Of a stretch of 64,000 nucleotides of DNA, positions 12,001-18,365 are shown piece after piece. The translations under genes were made by a program, and so were the position numbers. Origin of the DNA: Bacillus haynesii (lineage in GTDB: Bacteria; Bacillota; Bacilli; Bacillales; Bacillaceae); the NCBI RefSeq assembly GCF_001969855.1, contig NZ_MRBL01000023.1:1-64000 (forward strand), given 5' to 3'. Numbering within the stretch: the stretch's first letter is position 1; each line of letters starts with the position of its first letter. Below the pieces are notes generated by a model. That model saw nothing but the letters and a program-made list of their open reading frames with translations, made no database searches and was not told the DNA's origin.

Positions 12001-14951
12001 ACAAGACTGTCAAATGAGTCGTCGGGATTTTCGCTCAGCACGCTTGTGAATACGATCGGCATGACCGCTTTTTTATTCATGCCATTCTTTTTGGCGATGT
12101 TTCTGATTACATCAACCCCGTCATAATGTCTGTGTTCCAGTGCTTCCAAAAGCGTGTCCTGAACATTTAAAGCAAATCTCCAGAAAGAGCTCATTTTTTC
12201 TTCCGCATGGATGTCCAGCAGCATTAAAGAGGTAAAATCTCCGATCATGTTCTTGACATCCGGATGAAACGGGATTCTGTTAAATACGGTTAAATTGATA
12301 GCAAAATGATTTTGCCGGCTCCAATAAGCTAATATATAGGCATATGCAGCACAAAGGACGGAGGTTGGCGTGAGATTATGATGCCGGGCTTTCTTTTTTA
12401 ATTCATTCCATGTATGCCCATCCAAAAACGTTGAAAACTTCTTGAACGAAGGTTTCGCTACATGGGCTGGATCAGATTTAAGAGGCAGCTCAGGCGCACT
12501 TGGAAAATGATCCAGTTTATCCAGCCAATATTTTTGGTCTTTTTGATATCTGCTTGTTTGCTTAAAATCGATCGAGGCCAAAACATAATCTCTGAAGCTG
12601 TATTCTAGTGAAGGCAGTTTGAGGCCGGGGTTTTCATATAGTTGTTTAAACTCTCTGATTAATCGTTTCATACTGCTGTCATCGCAAATGAGCGGGTCCA
12701 CATTGAGGAAAAAATATTTTTTCTCTCCAGGCAACATAAACGTTTTGAGTTCAAACAAAGGCCATACACTTGGATCAATGATCTTTGATGTCATCTTCTC
12801 CCGCTGTTCTAAAATTCTGGCGTTGATTTCTTTTTCTGTGAAACCTCTTAAATCCTGAGTTTCGATCGTATAACGTTGTGTTGCTTCGAGAATTTTTTGT
12901 GTTCCGTTTTCAAATACGATCGTGCGGAGAATCGGATGCCTGTCAATCAGTTTTTGCAGCGTCAGCTGAAATCGATTCAAATCGACATCAGCTTCAAATT
13001 CGACAGTTAAATTCGTAGCGACTCCGCCGATTTCGAACGTCTCATCCCTTCCAACCAAATAAGCCAGCTGAATGCCTGTAAGCGGAAATGTTTCATGGAT
13101 ATTTTCCGGATCGGCAGCCCTTGTCACGAGGCCGTCTCCCTTGTCTTCTTGTTGATTAGCTTCGATAAAAGTACTCAATTCCTTTATGGTTGCAAGCTTA
13201 AATAGCTGATGCAGCGGAATTTCAACATTCATTTTTTCCTTTATTTTTGCGATGAGCTCCATCGCATGCAATGAATGGCCACCCATTTGTGCAAAATGAT
13301 CATGAATGCCCGCTTTTTCAACGTGCAAAACCTCCTGCCAAACAGCTGCCAGCTTTTCTTCCGTTTCATTTTGCGGCGCTTCATACTCACTTTCCGCCCC
13401 CATCCTTCTATCCGGTTCAGGCAGGGCTTTTCTGTCCACTTTCCCGTTTTTGGTGAGCGGCAGCTTGTCCAATTTGACAAAATATGCGGGGATCATGTAT
13501 TCCGGAAGCTTTTCTTCCAAAAATCCTCTTAGTTCTTCAACAGGAATTTCACGTTTGACCGTCATATAGGCGCATATGTACGGGCGATTTTCACCATCTT
13601 CCCTGACGGTGACGATCGTCTCGTTGATATCTTCGTGTTTTTCCAGCTGGCTTTCAATTTCGCCTAGCTCGATCCTGAAGCCGCGGATTTTCACCTGGTG
13701 GTCGATTCGGCCGATGAATTCGATGTTGCCGTCTGGCAGCCATTTCGCCAAATCGCCCGTCTTATACAGCCTTTCTCCCGCCACAAACGGATGCGGGATG
13801 AATTTTTCAGCGGTCAGTTCCTCGCGGTTTAAATATCCTTTGCTTAAGCCGTCGCCTGCGATGCACAGCTCTCCGGGAACCCCGATCGGAAGGAGCTTGC
13901 CGGCTTCGTCCATGATCAGGACCGACGTATTCGCCAGCGGGCTACCGATCGGAATCGTTTCCGCTTCATCGTCTATCTCGTTGATGAAGTAATATGTCGC
14001 ATACACCGTGCTTTCCGTCGGGCCGTAAACATGAATCAATTTATCCCGGCCGACATGATCCAGCACTTTTCTCACATGCGGAATCGAGGCTCTTTCCCCG
14101 CCGAAAAGGATTTTTCGCAAATTCGACAGACAGTCGACATGAATATCGGCAATCATGTTGAACAGTGCCGTCGTAATGAACATCACGCTGACCTTCTCCC
14201 TATTGATAGCGCTTCCAAGTCTATTGATGTTCAATAACGCTTCCTTCTCAATCATGACCAGCGACGCTCCGTTTAATAAAGCGCCGAAGATGTCGAATAC
14301 CGATCCGTCAAACGAATAATTGGACAGCTGGAGGATCACGTCGTCTTCTGTGATATCGATATAATTGGTATTTTGAACGACCCTTATGACACTGTAGTGC
14401 GGGGTGACAACACCTTTTGGCGTTCCCGTAGAACCTGAGGTGTAGATGATATAGGCGGTATCGCCCGAATCATTGACTGGGTTGAGCCGTTCTTTACTGA
14501 ATCCGTCTGATGCCCCTTTGTCCAGATGTATCATGTCAGCCTCACAATCGATTCCGTCTGCCGCTTTTCCTTGCGTAAGCAGCACCGCGGCTTTCGTGTC
14601 GCTGAGCATGAAGGCCATTCTGTCTTTGGGCGTTTCAGGGTCGATCGGCAGATACGCACCTCCCGCTTTTAAAATCCCGATGATGCCGATGATCATTTCG
14701 AAGGAGCGGTCCGCGATGATCGCGGCAATCGAGCCTCTGCCGATACCTTTTTCCCTGAGAAGTCTCGCGGTTTGATTTGCTTTTTCATTCAGCTCTCTGT
14801 AGGTCATGCGCTGAGCACCGAACATAAGAGCCGTATGGTCAGGCGTCTTCATGGCCTGTTCTTCAAAAAGCTCATGAAGCGTCTTGTTTTTTGGATAATC
14901 GGTTTTTGTGTTGTTAAAATGTAGGATCAGTTCTTTTTCATTCTCTGTCAT
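1..14951 (-). CDS. bacA: Bacitracin synthetase 1 (NRPS, five modules), 3' end outside window
   Basis: Translated by eye from the minus strand: 4983 codons are open and the gene runs off the left edge. Domains by approximate residue: A1 20-520, T1 557 (GGHSL), heterocyclization Cy2 625-1050 (D...D motif near 754), A2, T2 1600, C3 1660 (HHIVSDG 1795), A3, T3 2634, C4 2695 (HHIISDG 2819), A4, T4 3677, epimerase 3736-4150 (HHLVVDG 3862), C5 4202 (HHILLDG 4328), A5 from about 4660, cut at 4983. Pocket codes read from A4-A5 motifs: A1 DGFFLGVVY (Ile), A2 DLYNLSLIW (Cys), A3 DAWFLGNVV (Leu), A4 DAKDLGVVD (Glu), A5 begins DGF like A1. Ile-Cys(cyclised)-Leu-D-Glu-Ile is the N-terminal half of bacitracin, and the A-T-Cy-A-T-C-A-T-C-A-T-E-C-A order matches BacA (about 5255 aa). 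The chosen start is MTENEKEL; a better-placed ATG upstream is out of frame (see 14938-14994). bacB and bacC are expected to the left. Confidence 0.96.
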   Translation of the reverse strand, partial: MTENEKELILHFNNTKTDYPKNKTLHELFEEQAMKTPDHTALMFGAQRMTYRELNEKANQTARLLREKGIGRGSIAAIIADRSFEMIIGIIGILKAGGAYLPIDPETPKDRMAFMLSDTKAAVLLTQGKAADGIDCEADMIHLDKGASDGFSKERLNPVNDSGDTAYIIYTSGSTGTPKGVVTPHYSVIRVVQNTNYIDITEDDVILQLSNYSFDGSVFDIFGALLNGASLVMIEKEALLNINRLGSAINREKVSVMFITTALFNMIADIHVDCLSNLRKILFGGERASIPHVRKVLDHVGRDKLIHVYGPTESTVYATYYFINEIDDEAETIPIGSPLANTSVLIMDEAGKLLPIGVPGELCIAGDGLSKGYLNREELTAEKFIPHPFVAGERLYKTGDLAKWLPDGNIEFIGRIDHQVKIRGFRIELGEIESQLEKHEDINETIVTVREDGENRPYICAYMTVKREIPVEELRGFLEEKLPEYMIPAYFVKLDKLPLTKNGKVDRKALPEPDRRMGAESEYEAPQNETEEKLAAVWQEVLHVEKAGIHDHFAQMGGHSLHAMELIAKIKEKMNVEIPLHQLFKLATIKELSTFIEANQQEDKGDGLVTRAADPENIHETFPLTGIQLAYLVGRDETFEIGGVATNLTVEFEADVDLNRFQLTLQKLIDRHPILRTIVFENGTQKILEATQRYTIETQDLRGFTEKEINARILEQREKMTSKIIDPSVWPLFELKTFMLPGEKKYFFLNVDPLICDDSSMKRLIREFKQLYENPGLKLPSLEYSFRDYVLASIDFKQTSRYQKDQKYWLDKLDHFPSAPELPLKSDPAHVAKPSFKKFSTFLDGHTWNELKKKARHHNLTPTSVLCAAYAYILAYWSRQNHFAINLTVFNRIPFHPDVKNMIGDFTSLMLLDIHAEEKMSSFWRFALNVQDTLLEALEHRHYDGVDVIRNIAKKNGMNKKAVMPIVFTSVLSENPDDSFDSLVDFDNIHFFSTRTSQVYIDNQVYEINGGLYITWDYVEQIFEHEVIESMFDQYIAVIQQVVTGEDVSTIQMNEKSRQVISAYNDTDQSFDTEPLHELFTGQVKHGPDRIALKHHDEVMTYQELDEKSNQVARFLIGKGVGRGDYIGVIGKRSLGTIVNLLAVLKTGAAYIPLDPDYPEERKAYIQSKSNCKFFISHDVYDKEHIERFSKAPVDRKVDLDDMAYVIFTSGSTGKPKGVQITHGAAANTILDINEKFNVTEQDNIMGISSLCFDLSVYDVFGALSSGASLVIIDDQRDVFSLKETVEKERITIWNSVPAIMGMTADLYLDNELNHHLRLILLSGDWIPLQLPATIKKTFKNAEVISLGGATEGSIWSIYYPIQKVEEDWKSIPYGKPLANQKIYVLNQNKQLCPVGVEGELYIGGAGVASGYIHDQEKTDHSFIQHQELGYIYKTGDYGVLKEDGYVEFLGRKDSQVKIRGYRVEMGEIENTLLSLHEITKASVIDYTNPDGIKNLYAFVVADNAISQLDVKEFLQKTLPDYMIPAKFVQIDEIPLTVNGKVDRRTLHDLAEQQIADEGQRGGSMLPENETQAMLLEIWKDIFGLDSINLDVSYYEIGGDSLKAISIITEINKRMNVEMPISEIFKNDTIIALDHYLKNREESDMEHPIQKARDQEYYPTSPAQQRMYMLSMLENERGAYHIPMALLVEGRINAIQLENALKTFLQRHEILRTGFEIQNNELTQKIYENVEFRLEYECLNASITDQHALMEITSRYCKESIKPFDLSRPPLMRAKLIKIDDIRHILVMNFHHIVSDGVSQGILMNEILELYSNVPLPEVSVQYKDYVEWNHTFNQSAAMKKQEAYWLDVYRDIPSKLDFPYDYKRHHIDTFEGSSVFLEMEQELSDHIRKLAKHTGTTLYTVMLSAYYVLLNKYTNQTDIVVGTAAAGRLHPDLQDVFGVFVNTLALRNEVDTSNSFKEFLQQTKERTIAAFDNSEYPFDDLIRKLNGVRESNRNPLFDTMFVLEDARMFTKQKGDVKLSPIIFELDNAKFDMIFNVLDFEQKIVLNIEYSTSLFKEETIQKIAEDYFRILEEVSEKLDVALHQIDMISRQEKRTLLESFNHTKTAYPKGKAIHQLFEEQAKRIPDHTAVVFEDQKLTYRQLNEKANQVARLLRETGVKPDTLVGIMMERSSDMITAILGVLKAGGAYLPIDPEYPLERMRYMAFDSQVKVIISDVPLAKGLTAESIELIHMDDERIAGQDRSDIDNVNQSGDLAYVIYTSGSTGKPKGVMIEHQSVINLCRWHQSCFEVGQNDNSSIYASISFDAFVWELFPYITAGATVHVLNQETRLDVEKLNRYFHDHHITISFLPTPVCEQFTAFENHSLRTLLTGGDKLNVFKEKSYQIVNNYGPTENTVVATSFPIDKSYQNIPIGKPIDNVKVYILNKDLQLCPLGASGELCIAGEGLARGYVNRPELTREKFIENPFVPGERMYRTGDLAKMLPNGNIQFLGRVDQQVKIRGYRIELGEIENRLLKYEKIEEAAVIAREDGDHDPYLCAYVTAKKEVEPEKIRAFLKKSLPDYMIPQHFVQLDRLPLTVNGKVDKKNLPAPARSAAINRRYEAPRDQMEEKLVSIWEEALGIDKIGINSNFFEAGGHSLKAAALVSTIHKELNVKLPLRQIFETPTIKGLREYIGAAKESAFTSIGKTEEKPYYQLSSAQKRLYILCQAGSHVAYNMPFAMTIEGDFDVRRFENALKCMIQRHESFRTSFVMIDGEVMQKIEKEIDFQMAYSDIGKDSAEEKIQSFIRPFHLEKAPLLRAEAVKVNEREHLLMFDMHHIISDGVSTDIFVQELGALYEGKSLEPFHIQYKDYAEWEKSHARRDELKRQEEYWLKTYKGDIPILDLPTDHKRPLTKSSEGDTVTAAIESETFRKLQHMAKENGVTMYMLLLAGYTALLSKYTGQEDIIVGTPAAGRNHEDIQHLIGMFVNTLAIRNHPERKKTFRHYLQEVKENTLQAYENQDYPFEELVEKVNIKRDMARNPLFDTMLVYHNTDVKPFAAEGLRSRLAEIKRGISKFDITVTASEAADRLRLEVEYSTRLFNKERMERLSEHLISLLEQAADHPDVAINQIDVLTKDERHRVLYDFNRTDGAFCKEMTIPELFEKQAEKTPDHPAVVFGDETISYRELNEKANSLAFTLRQKGVGPDAVTGILTERSIEMIVGMMGILKAGGAYLPIDPAYPQERISYMLKDSDVSVLCAAGDVDPGEAYAGDIIRIDQTGQNDHVENLKHDIKPQHLAYVIYTSGSTGKPKGVMIEHHSVNNLVHGLNERIYQHLDAHLNVALVAPYIFDASVKQIFAALLLGHTLCIVPRETTWDAMSLIEYYSQNNINVSDMTPAHLNMLAYLDKSELEFDLKELIVGGDALTPDVINSLFHKFPNLSCNITNVYGPTECCVDAASHQIEWGKVPQTPSIPIGRPLLNTSIYIVDKELRPLPVGIAGELCIAGEGVARGYVNRPELTAEKFVDHPFEPGKKMYKTGDLAMWLPDGQIEFLGRADHQVKIRGYRIELGEVEQQLLTHEKIKEAAVIAGKDQNGNSYLCAYFASDQELPAADVRQFLEKEIPDYMIPSYFVKLDRLPRTSSGKVDRSALPEADGNLIEGTRYDPPRNEIERKLVQVWREILGAEDIGISHHFFAAGGDSIKALQIVSRLAKMNLKLEMKALFANPKIKDLSRLITEETRHRKHNKPVTGETELLPIQKRYFANNKEELDHFNQSFMLIRKDGYDENIVRTAFNKILEQHDALRMIYEEKDGDIIQYNRGYRENLFDLDVYDVRGLDCQAEKVFELATGIQKKLSIRKGKLVHLGIFRADEGDHLLIAIHHLVVDGVSWRILFEDFETLYLQALKGERLDIGYKTDSYQAFACQLKKYAQSRRLLKEREYWQKALEADVPFIPAEKLERDTFEHSTTLSIRIGPDVTANLLRNANKAYNTEINDILLTALITAVRDITGENKLKVMMEGHGREDILDGVDITRTIGWFTTVYPVLLDLGEEKEISQNIKMVKETLRKIPNKGIGYGVLKYMTEELGEIKTHVPLSFNYFGEMDNDMNRQVFSQSPFSPGESIGGNIFRHCAIDMNAIALNGELTIYTTYNQEQYQTSAIERLNRSFKANLEKIVGHCAAKDGSDMTPSDYGDASLSLDELERIKNKYGAFQIEKIYPLANMQKGMLFHAAMDQTSGAYFQQIVIELKGRVHPDLLEESFHEIVKRHESLRASFEYEIITEPRQIITRDRKTPFTSIDLSGENRTRQHRFIETYLKEDQEKGFDLSGESLMRVCLIKLNDEYRLIWSHHHILLDGWCLGIVLSELFSIYGKIMKGESRRLKEAKPYGDYIKWLEKQDQEEAAAYWKEYLKGYETRAELPAFNRGSEEYGGKEKVISFSKELTTKITRIAKQHHVTINTVLQGIWGMILAKYNNTDEVVFGTVVSGREAPVDGIEEMVGLFIHTIPTRISFGGARSFKEVLKKTQAEFIESNRYSYMNLSEIQELSELKRELITHVMAFQNYAFDEELFRSQSGETGFELEGVHGEERTNYDFNLTGVLENEQLALKMTFNENVYDDTIIETLEKHIITVAEQVTEDESKTLRDINLVSEEEKMRILQTFNDTKTKYPKDKTLHELFEEQAMKRPDHTALVFGAQRMTYRELNEKANQTARLLREKGIGRGSVAAIIADRSFEMIIGIMGILKAGSAYLPIDPETPKDRIDYMLKNSGAALLLTKGTLLQAFDIETVDLRSDELHLLSGENLPRVNRSSDTAYIVYTSGSTGTPKGVVIPHYSAVRVVRNTNYINITEDDAILQLSNYSFDGSVFDIFGALLNGASLVLIEKETVLNTHELADVIEKEQVSVMFITTALFNTLADINIGCLDKLRKILFGGERASIPHVRKVLDHVGRDKLIHVYGPTESTVYATYYFINEIDEKADTIPIGSPLANTTALIMDEAGKLLPVGVPG

Positions 14952-14994
14952 TTTGTGAAATACCCCCATTTTTTAATGAATGTTTAGCAACCAT
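14938..14994 (-). CDS. 18-codon ORF overlapping the bacA start
   Basis: ATG at 14994 is preceded by AAAGGAGA with 8 bases spacing, the best ribosome-binding site in the region. It reads MVAKHSLKNGGISQNDRE and stops 14 bases inside bacA, in another frame. The bacA ATG at 14951 has only a weak site (GGGGGT). From memory, the published BacA begins at this upstream ATG, in frame with MTENEKEL. Here a run of five G (14963-14967, C on the plus strand) in place of four would explain the loss of frame. It could be a coupling leader peptide, a strain polymorphism or a sequencing indel. Confidence 0.4.
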   Translation of the reverse strand: MVAKHSLKNGGISQNDRE

Positions 14995-15330
14995 ATAAAA
15001 ATTCTCCTTTTTGATAAAATATTCACCATAATATTGGTCTGTAGTTGCTCTTTTACCGATTTTTTATTGAACCTCCGTCTTGTGAAAACAGATTATCAAA
15101 AATAATCATTATTTTCCATGGGAATATTGTTTAATAATGGTTAATTTTTTATGAATTGGATATTTTATATTTTACATTTTCGAAACATGTATTTATGAGG
15201 CAAGATCAACACCAACCGGATCAAAAGACCTAAAAAAACACCGCTACGATTATAATAAAAATAATTTTTGAAGCGGAAGAAGAAGGAAAAATAGATTAGA
15301 CCCGGGCATGAATCTCGCCGAAATCGTATG
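14995..15330 (-). promoter_or_regulatory. bacT–bacA intergenic control region
   Basis: About 335 AT-rich bases lie between the bacT stop and the bacA leader ATG, long enough for an independent bacA promoter. A 6-5-6 inverted repeat (GATTAT-CAAAA-ATAATC) sits at 15091-15107, roughly 100 bases upstream of the leader ATG; it is a possible operator. I could not assign a convincing -35/-10 pair. No strong terminator is visible after bacT, so read-through from bacT is possible. Confidence 0.4.
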
Positions 15331-16035
15331 TTAAAACATCCGGCTGGCCGCCAGTGAATGATTGATGATGTCGGTGATCTTTTCAACGTGATGGTGCAAA
15401 AAGAAATGGTTCCCGTCAAAGTAATAGGCTGTAAAGTGTCCTGAAGTATGATGTTTCCAATCGGATACATCTTCCTTGCTCATGGAGTCTTCTTTTCCGT
15501 TAAGAACGGTGATGTCGCAATCTATTTTGCTGTTTCTTTCTTGATAGATATAGTTTTCTACCATTTTAAAATCGCTTTTGAGAACGGGGATAAACAATTC
15601 AAATAGTTCTTCATGATTGATGAGCTCCTCAGGTGTTCCCCCGAGCTCGACAACTTTTTTCTTAAAAATAGGATTGGGCAAGGTATGCAGTTTTTCTTTC
15701 TTCCTGATCCTGTTTGGCGCTTTATAGCCCGAGAAAAAAATGTGAACCGGTTTTTCAGCTCCCGCCTCGCTCATTTGATAGTAAAGTTCATATGCTAAAA
15801 GGCTTCCCATACTGTGCCCGAAAAGAGCGTAGTCGTCACCTTTTCGTTCAGCTTGAACCTGCTCAAAAATGTCTTGAACTGCTTCTTCAAGGCTTTCGTA
15901 ACAAGGCTCGTTGAAGCGCCGTCCCCTTCCCTTCAGCTGAATCGGGCAAATCTCAATGTCGGGCTGCATATGGCCTTTCCAGGAATAAAATGCGGATTCA
16001 GATCCGCCGGCATAAGGTAGGCAAAATAATTTCAT
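15331..16035 (-). CDS. bacT: Type II thioesterase of the bacitracin cluster
   Basis: An alpha/beta-hydrolase thioesterase of about 234 residues. The N-terminus reads KLFCLPYAGGSES, typical of type II editing thioesterases, the nucleophile elbow is GHSMG (Ser about 75), and the catalytic His lies in GNHFFLHHH near the C-terminus. These enzymes clear misloaded or acetyl-blocked carrier domains of NRPSs by hydrolysis; they do not release the final product. The start is the second ATG (16035), nine bases after AAAGGGA; an ATG at 16044 lies directly on that site. It is encoded just upstream of bacA on the same strand and 46 bases after an MFS exporter gene, so the two are probably co-transcribed. 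BacT upstream of bacA is known for bacitracin producers; the assignment here rests on family and position. Confidence 0.9.
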   Translation of the reverse strand: MKLFCLPYAGGSESAFYSWKGHMQPDIEICPIQLKGRGRRFNEPCYESLEEAVQDIFEQVQAERKGDDYALFGHSMGSLLAYELYYQMSEAGAEKPVHIFFSGYKAPNRIRKKEKLHTLPNPIFKKKVVELGGTPEELINHEELFELFIPVLKSDFKMVENYIYQERNSKIDCDITVLNGKEDSMSKEDVSDWKHHTSGHFTAYYFDGNHFFLHHHVEKITDIINHSLAASRMF

Positions 16036-16081
16036 TTCTATCATTCCCTTTCGTTATAGATATTTTTTGGTGAATAAGCCG

Positions 16082-17347
16082 TTAATCGACAGATACGTCA
16101 GCCGTTCGGTTCAGCGCTAAAAACTTCGGAAGGATGATCATGTAGAAAACGCTAACAGCAATCAGGCTTCCGCCGACGAGCCAATATAGGCTTTCAAGCG
16201 CGATCCATGCCGGGTAAAGCCACGCAATGAACAGAAGGGTCAGCGACTGTGAGAGCATCATAAGCGGATGAATCCACCCCTGCACCCTTCCCATCATTTT
16301 TGGATTGACGATGCTTGGTATCCATCCACCGATGGCAACGTTGATGCTTGGAAGCGAAACTGCGATAAAGCAGGAGCAGACCATATACAGCCAAATACTT
16401 TTAACCAGGGAGCCGGAAATCGTGGCACACCCGCAAACAATCAGCGCCAGGATCAAAAGTTGATAAAGCTTCAATTTTTGAGATAGCAAGGATGCAGCGA
16501 TGCTTCCCGCCAAAAACCCCGCACCGAAAACGATGCCGAGTACAATCGACATCTCTTCATAGTTTCCAGGTGCAAGCTTGTATTTTAATATAAACACCTG
16601 CATGACCGAGAGCCCCCCATTGACAACTCCGAAAAGGACGAATCCGGACACGAGGGCAAGCAGCAATTTATGATTGAGAATATAAGTGAAACCGAGTGTA
16701 AAATCCTTCCATATACCGGAGATATTCAGCTGTCTAATGGAATGTTTTCCATTTGGCATACGGACGGCATCGGAGATCCGGCAGGCTTGAATCAAAAGCC
16801 CGCTCAGTGCGAAGCTGGCTGCATCAACCATAACGGCTCCTTCAACTCCAAGCGTCCAATAACAAAATACGCCAAGCCCGTTTCCGAACAGCATAAATAA
16901 ACTGGCTACCATTTGATTCAATCCGACGGCCAGCGAATATTCGTTTTCAGATAATATTCCTTGAATGAGAGAAGTTTGGGCAGGGGTGAAAAAACTTTTA
17001 ACGGCATTTCTTAAAAAAAGAACGGCAAATGTAAACGGCATCCATTCAAGATAGAGAGACAGCAGTAATACAATGGATAGTCCCGTACAGATCCAGTCGC
17101 AGTTTTTGGCGATTTTCTGCCGGTCAAACTTATCCGCGAAAACACCGACAAGAAAAAATACAGCCAATGTAGGCAATGACAGCATCAGCTCGGTCATTGT
17201 GGCATATGCAGGCTGATTGGAAAAACGGTCTAGAAGGTAAAACAAGAGTGCAGTGAGTCCGATGATCCCTCCCATTTGTGAGGTAAAGGATGCGAAAAAC
17301 AGCAGCGCATAATTTTTATTTTGAAAAATAGAAAACATTTTTTTCAT
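16082..17347 (-). CDS. MFS exporter next to the bacitracin synthetase
   Basis: A 421-residue protein with about twelve hydrophobic segments. The loop ADKFDRQKI after the second helix is the MFS motif A, and the overall pattern resembles the DHA3 drug/siderophore efflux group (macrolide-efflux and enterobactin-exporter type). It has a strong AGGAGG five bases before ATG 17347. It precedes bacT by 46 bases on the same strand, so one transcript probably carries both. Position suggests export of bacitracin or an intermediate, or self-protection, but the known bacitracin resistance route is the BcrABC ABC transporter, so the substrate is unknown. Nothing in the sequence identifies the cargo. Confidence 0.8.
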   Translation of the reverse strand: MKKMFSIFQNKNYALLFFASFTSQMGGIIGLTALLFYLLDRFSNQPAYATMTELMLSLPTLAVFFLVGVFADKFDRQKIAKNCDWICTGLSIVLLLSLYLEWMPFTFAVLFLRNAVKSFFTPAQTSLIQGILSENEYSLAVGLNQMVASLFMLFGNGLGVFCYWTLGVEGAVMVDAASFALSGLLIQACRISDAVRMPNGKHSIRQLNISGIWKDFTLGFTYILNHKLLLALVSGFVLFGVVNGGLSVMQVFILKYKLAPGNYEEMSIVLGIVFGAGFLAGSIAASLLSQKLKLYQLLILALIVCGCATISGSLVKSIWLYMVCSCFIAVSLPSINVAIGGWIPSIVNPKMMGRVQGWIHPLMMLSQSLTLLFIAWLYPAWIALESLYWLVGGSLIAVSVFYMIILPKFLALNRTADVSVD

Positions 17348-17802
17348 AGGCGCCTCCTAATTTGTATTGAGACAGACAGCTCTATTTGTTATTCTAAAAA
17401 AATAACATTGTTCTAATTTGCCGTCTCCAATCACTTTAATTTTCATTTTTAAAGCTACACTTCTATCATTTAAAGTGTCGCAGATTGAATTTCCCAATAT
17501 AAAATCGCTGCTTCTCATAACGATTGCAGCCGTCTTTTTAGCCCCCATTTCTTCTTTCAGATAGTATTCTCTAGCAAAGCGGAAGGGAAACCTAAGTTCT
17601 CCCCTTCAAATTTACAAAGAAGTAAATTTATGAAAAGTAATTCTAAGGTTATAGATTCGTCCTATTTCAACAATATCCTCTATCTTATATTCAATTTTTT
17701 AGAAAATGTCCTTTTTAAAAAGTAATTGCTATATAGAGAAAATAAAAAACGCTTCCGATATGGAAGCCGAAAGGCTCAGCATACTGGAAGCTGATTAGAT
17801 GT
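17348..17802. other. Intergenic region upstream of the MFS–bacT unit
   Basis: 455 AT-rich bases. They must hold the promoter of the minus-strand MFS-bacT unit, but I cannot pick out a clear one. A 63-codon minus-strand ORF (17357-17548, starting MGAKKTAAIV) ends just before the exporter; it has a poor ribosome-binding site (AAAGAAGA) and no family I recognise, so it may be leader sequence and not a gene. The terminator of the next minus-strand gene lies at the right end. Confidence 0.4.
17743..17768 (-). terminator. Terminator after the DUF3189 gene
   Basis: Minus-strand hairpin GCTTCC-ATATC-GGAAGC followed by GTTTTTTATTTT. Confidence 0.8.
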
Positions 17803-18315
17803 TCATTTTTTTATGAAATTGTTATCCAGCACTTCGATCACCGAAGAAGTCGTTTTTGAACGGTCTTTTGTTTGCTGCACCAGCTTGATGATGTCTTGGT
17901 ATGCCTGCTGCGCTCCAAGCACCAGCAGAGGAACCCCGATCGGATCGATTTTCAGCCTTCTTGAAAATAAACCGCCGAATGTCATCGCTAATGGCACGGT
18001 CGGAGACGTGTTTGAAAAAATGACTTTCTCCTGCAGTTTCCCGTTTTTTTCAAACAGCTCGAGAACGCCCAGCATGGCTGGAATAACCGCTTTTGATGAC
18101 CCTCTGCCGATCGTGTACACCTGGTTGCCTTCTTCATCAAGGCCGTGAAAGATTAATTTTCCCATTTCCTTCGGACTTAATTGATTAAAACAGTCAGTGC
18201 TTAAAATTTCGTTTCTCGTCGGTTTTCTGCTGAATGGGAGCTTTTTCAGATGATAGGCAGCGGCAAGTGCAGATGAATGAGTGCCGCCGTAACAGTTGTA
18301 TATATAGATCAACAT
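17803..18315 (-). CDS. DUF3189 family protein
   Basis: 170 residues beginning MLIYIYNCYGGTHSSALAA, the hallmark N-terminus of the DUF3189 family in Bacillus. The function of the family is not established. The start at 18315 is chosen because AGAGGGTGA precedes it; a longer reading begins at 18354 without a site. The protein is soluble, with no signal peptide, and ends in a lysine pair. It lies 50 bases after the poly-gamma-glutamate hydrolase-like gene on the same strand and is followed by its own terminator, so the two form a likely bicistronic unit. Nothing ties it to bacitracin beyond adjacency. Confidence 0.75.
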   Translation of the reverse strand: MLIYIYNCYGGTHSSALAAAYHLKKLPFSRKPTRNEILSTDCFNQLSPKEMGKLIFHGLDEEGNQVYTIGRGSSKAVIPAMLGVLELFEKNGKLQEKVIFSNTSPTVPLAMTFGGLFSRRLKIDPIGVPLLVLGAQQAYQDIIKLVQQTKDRSKTTSSVIEVLDNNFIKK

Positions 18316-18365
18316 GCTCACCCTCTTCATATCTTTAGTTTTAATGTGACCCAAATATACAATGC

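Noticed and set aside
162..14775. Many plus-strand ORFs of 60-150 codons across the NRPS region
   Set aside because: All are antisense shadows of the continuous bacA frame; several repeat at both ends only because the adenylation domains are duplicated.
17357..17548. 63-codon minus-strand ORF upstream of the MFS exporter
   Set aside because: Weak ribosome-binding site, no recognisable family, odd composition; mentioned only within the intergenic entry.
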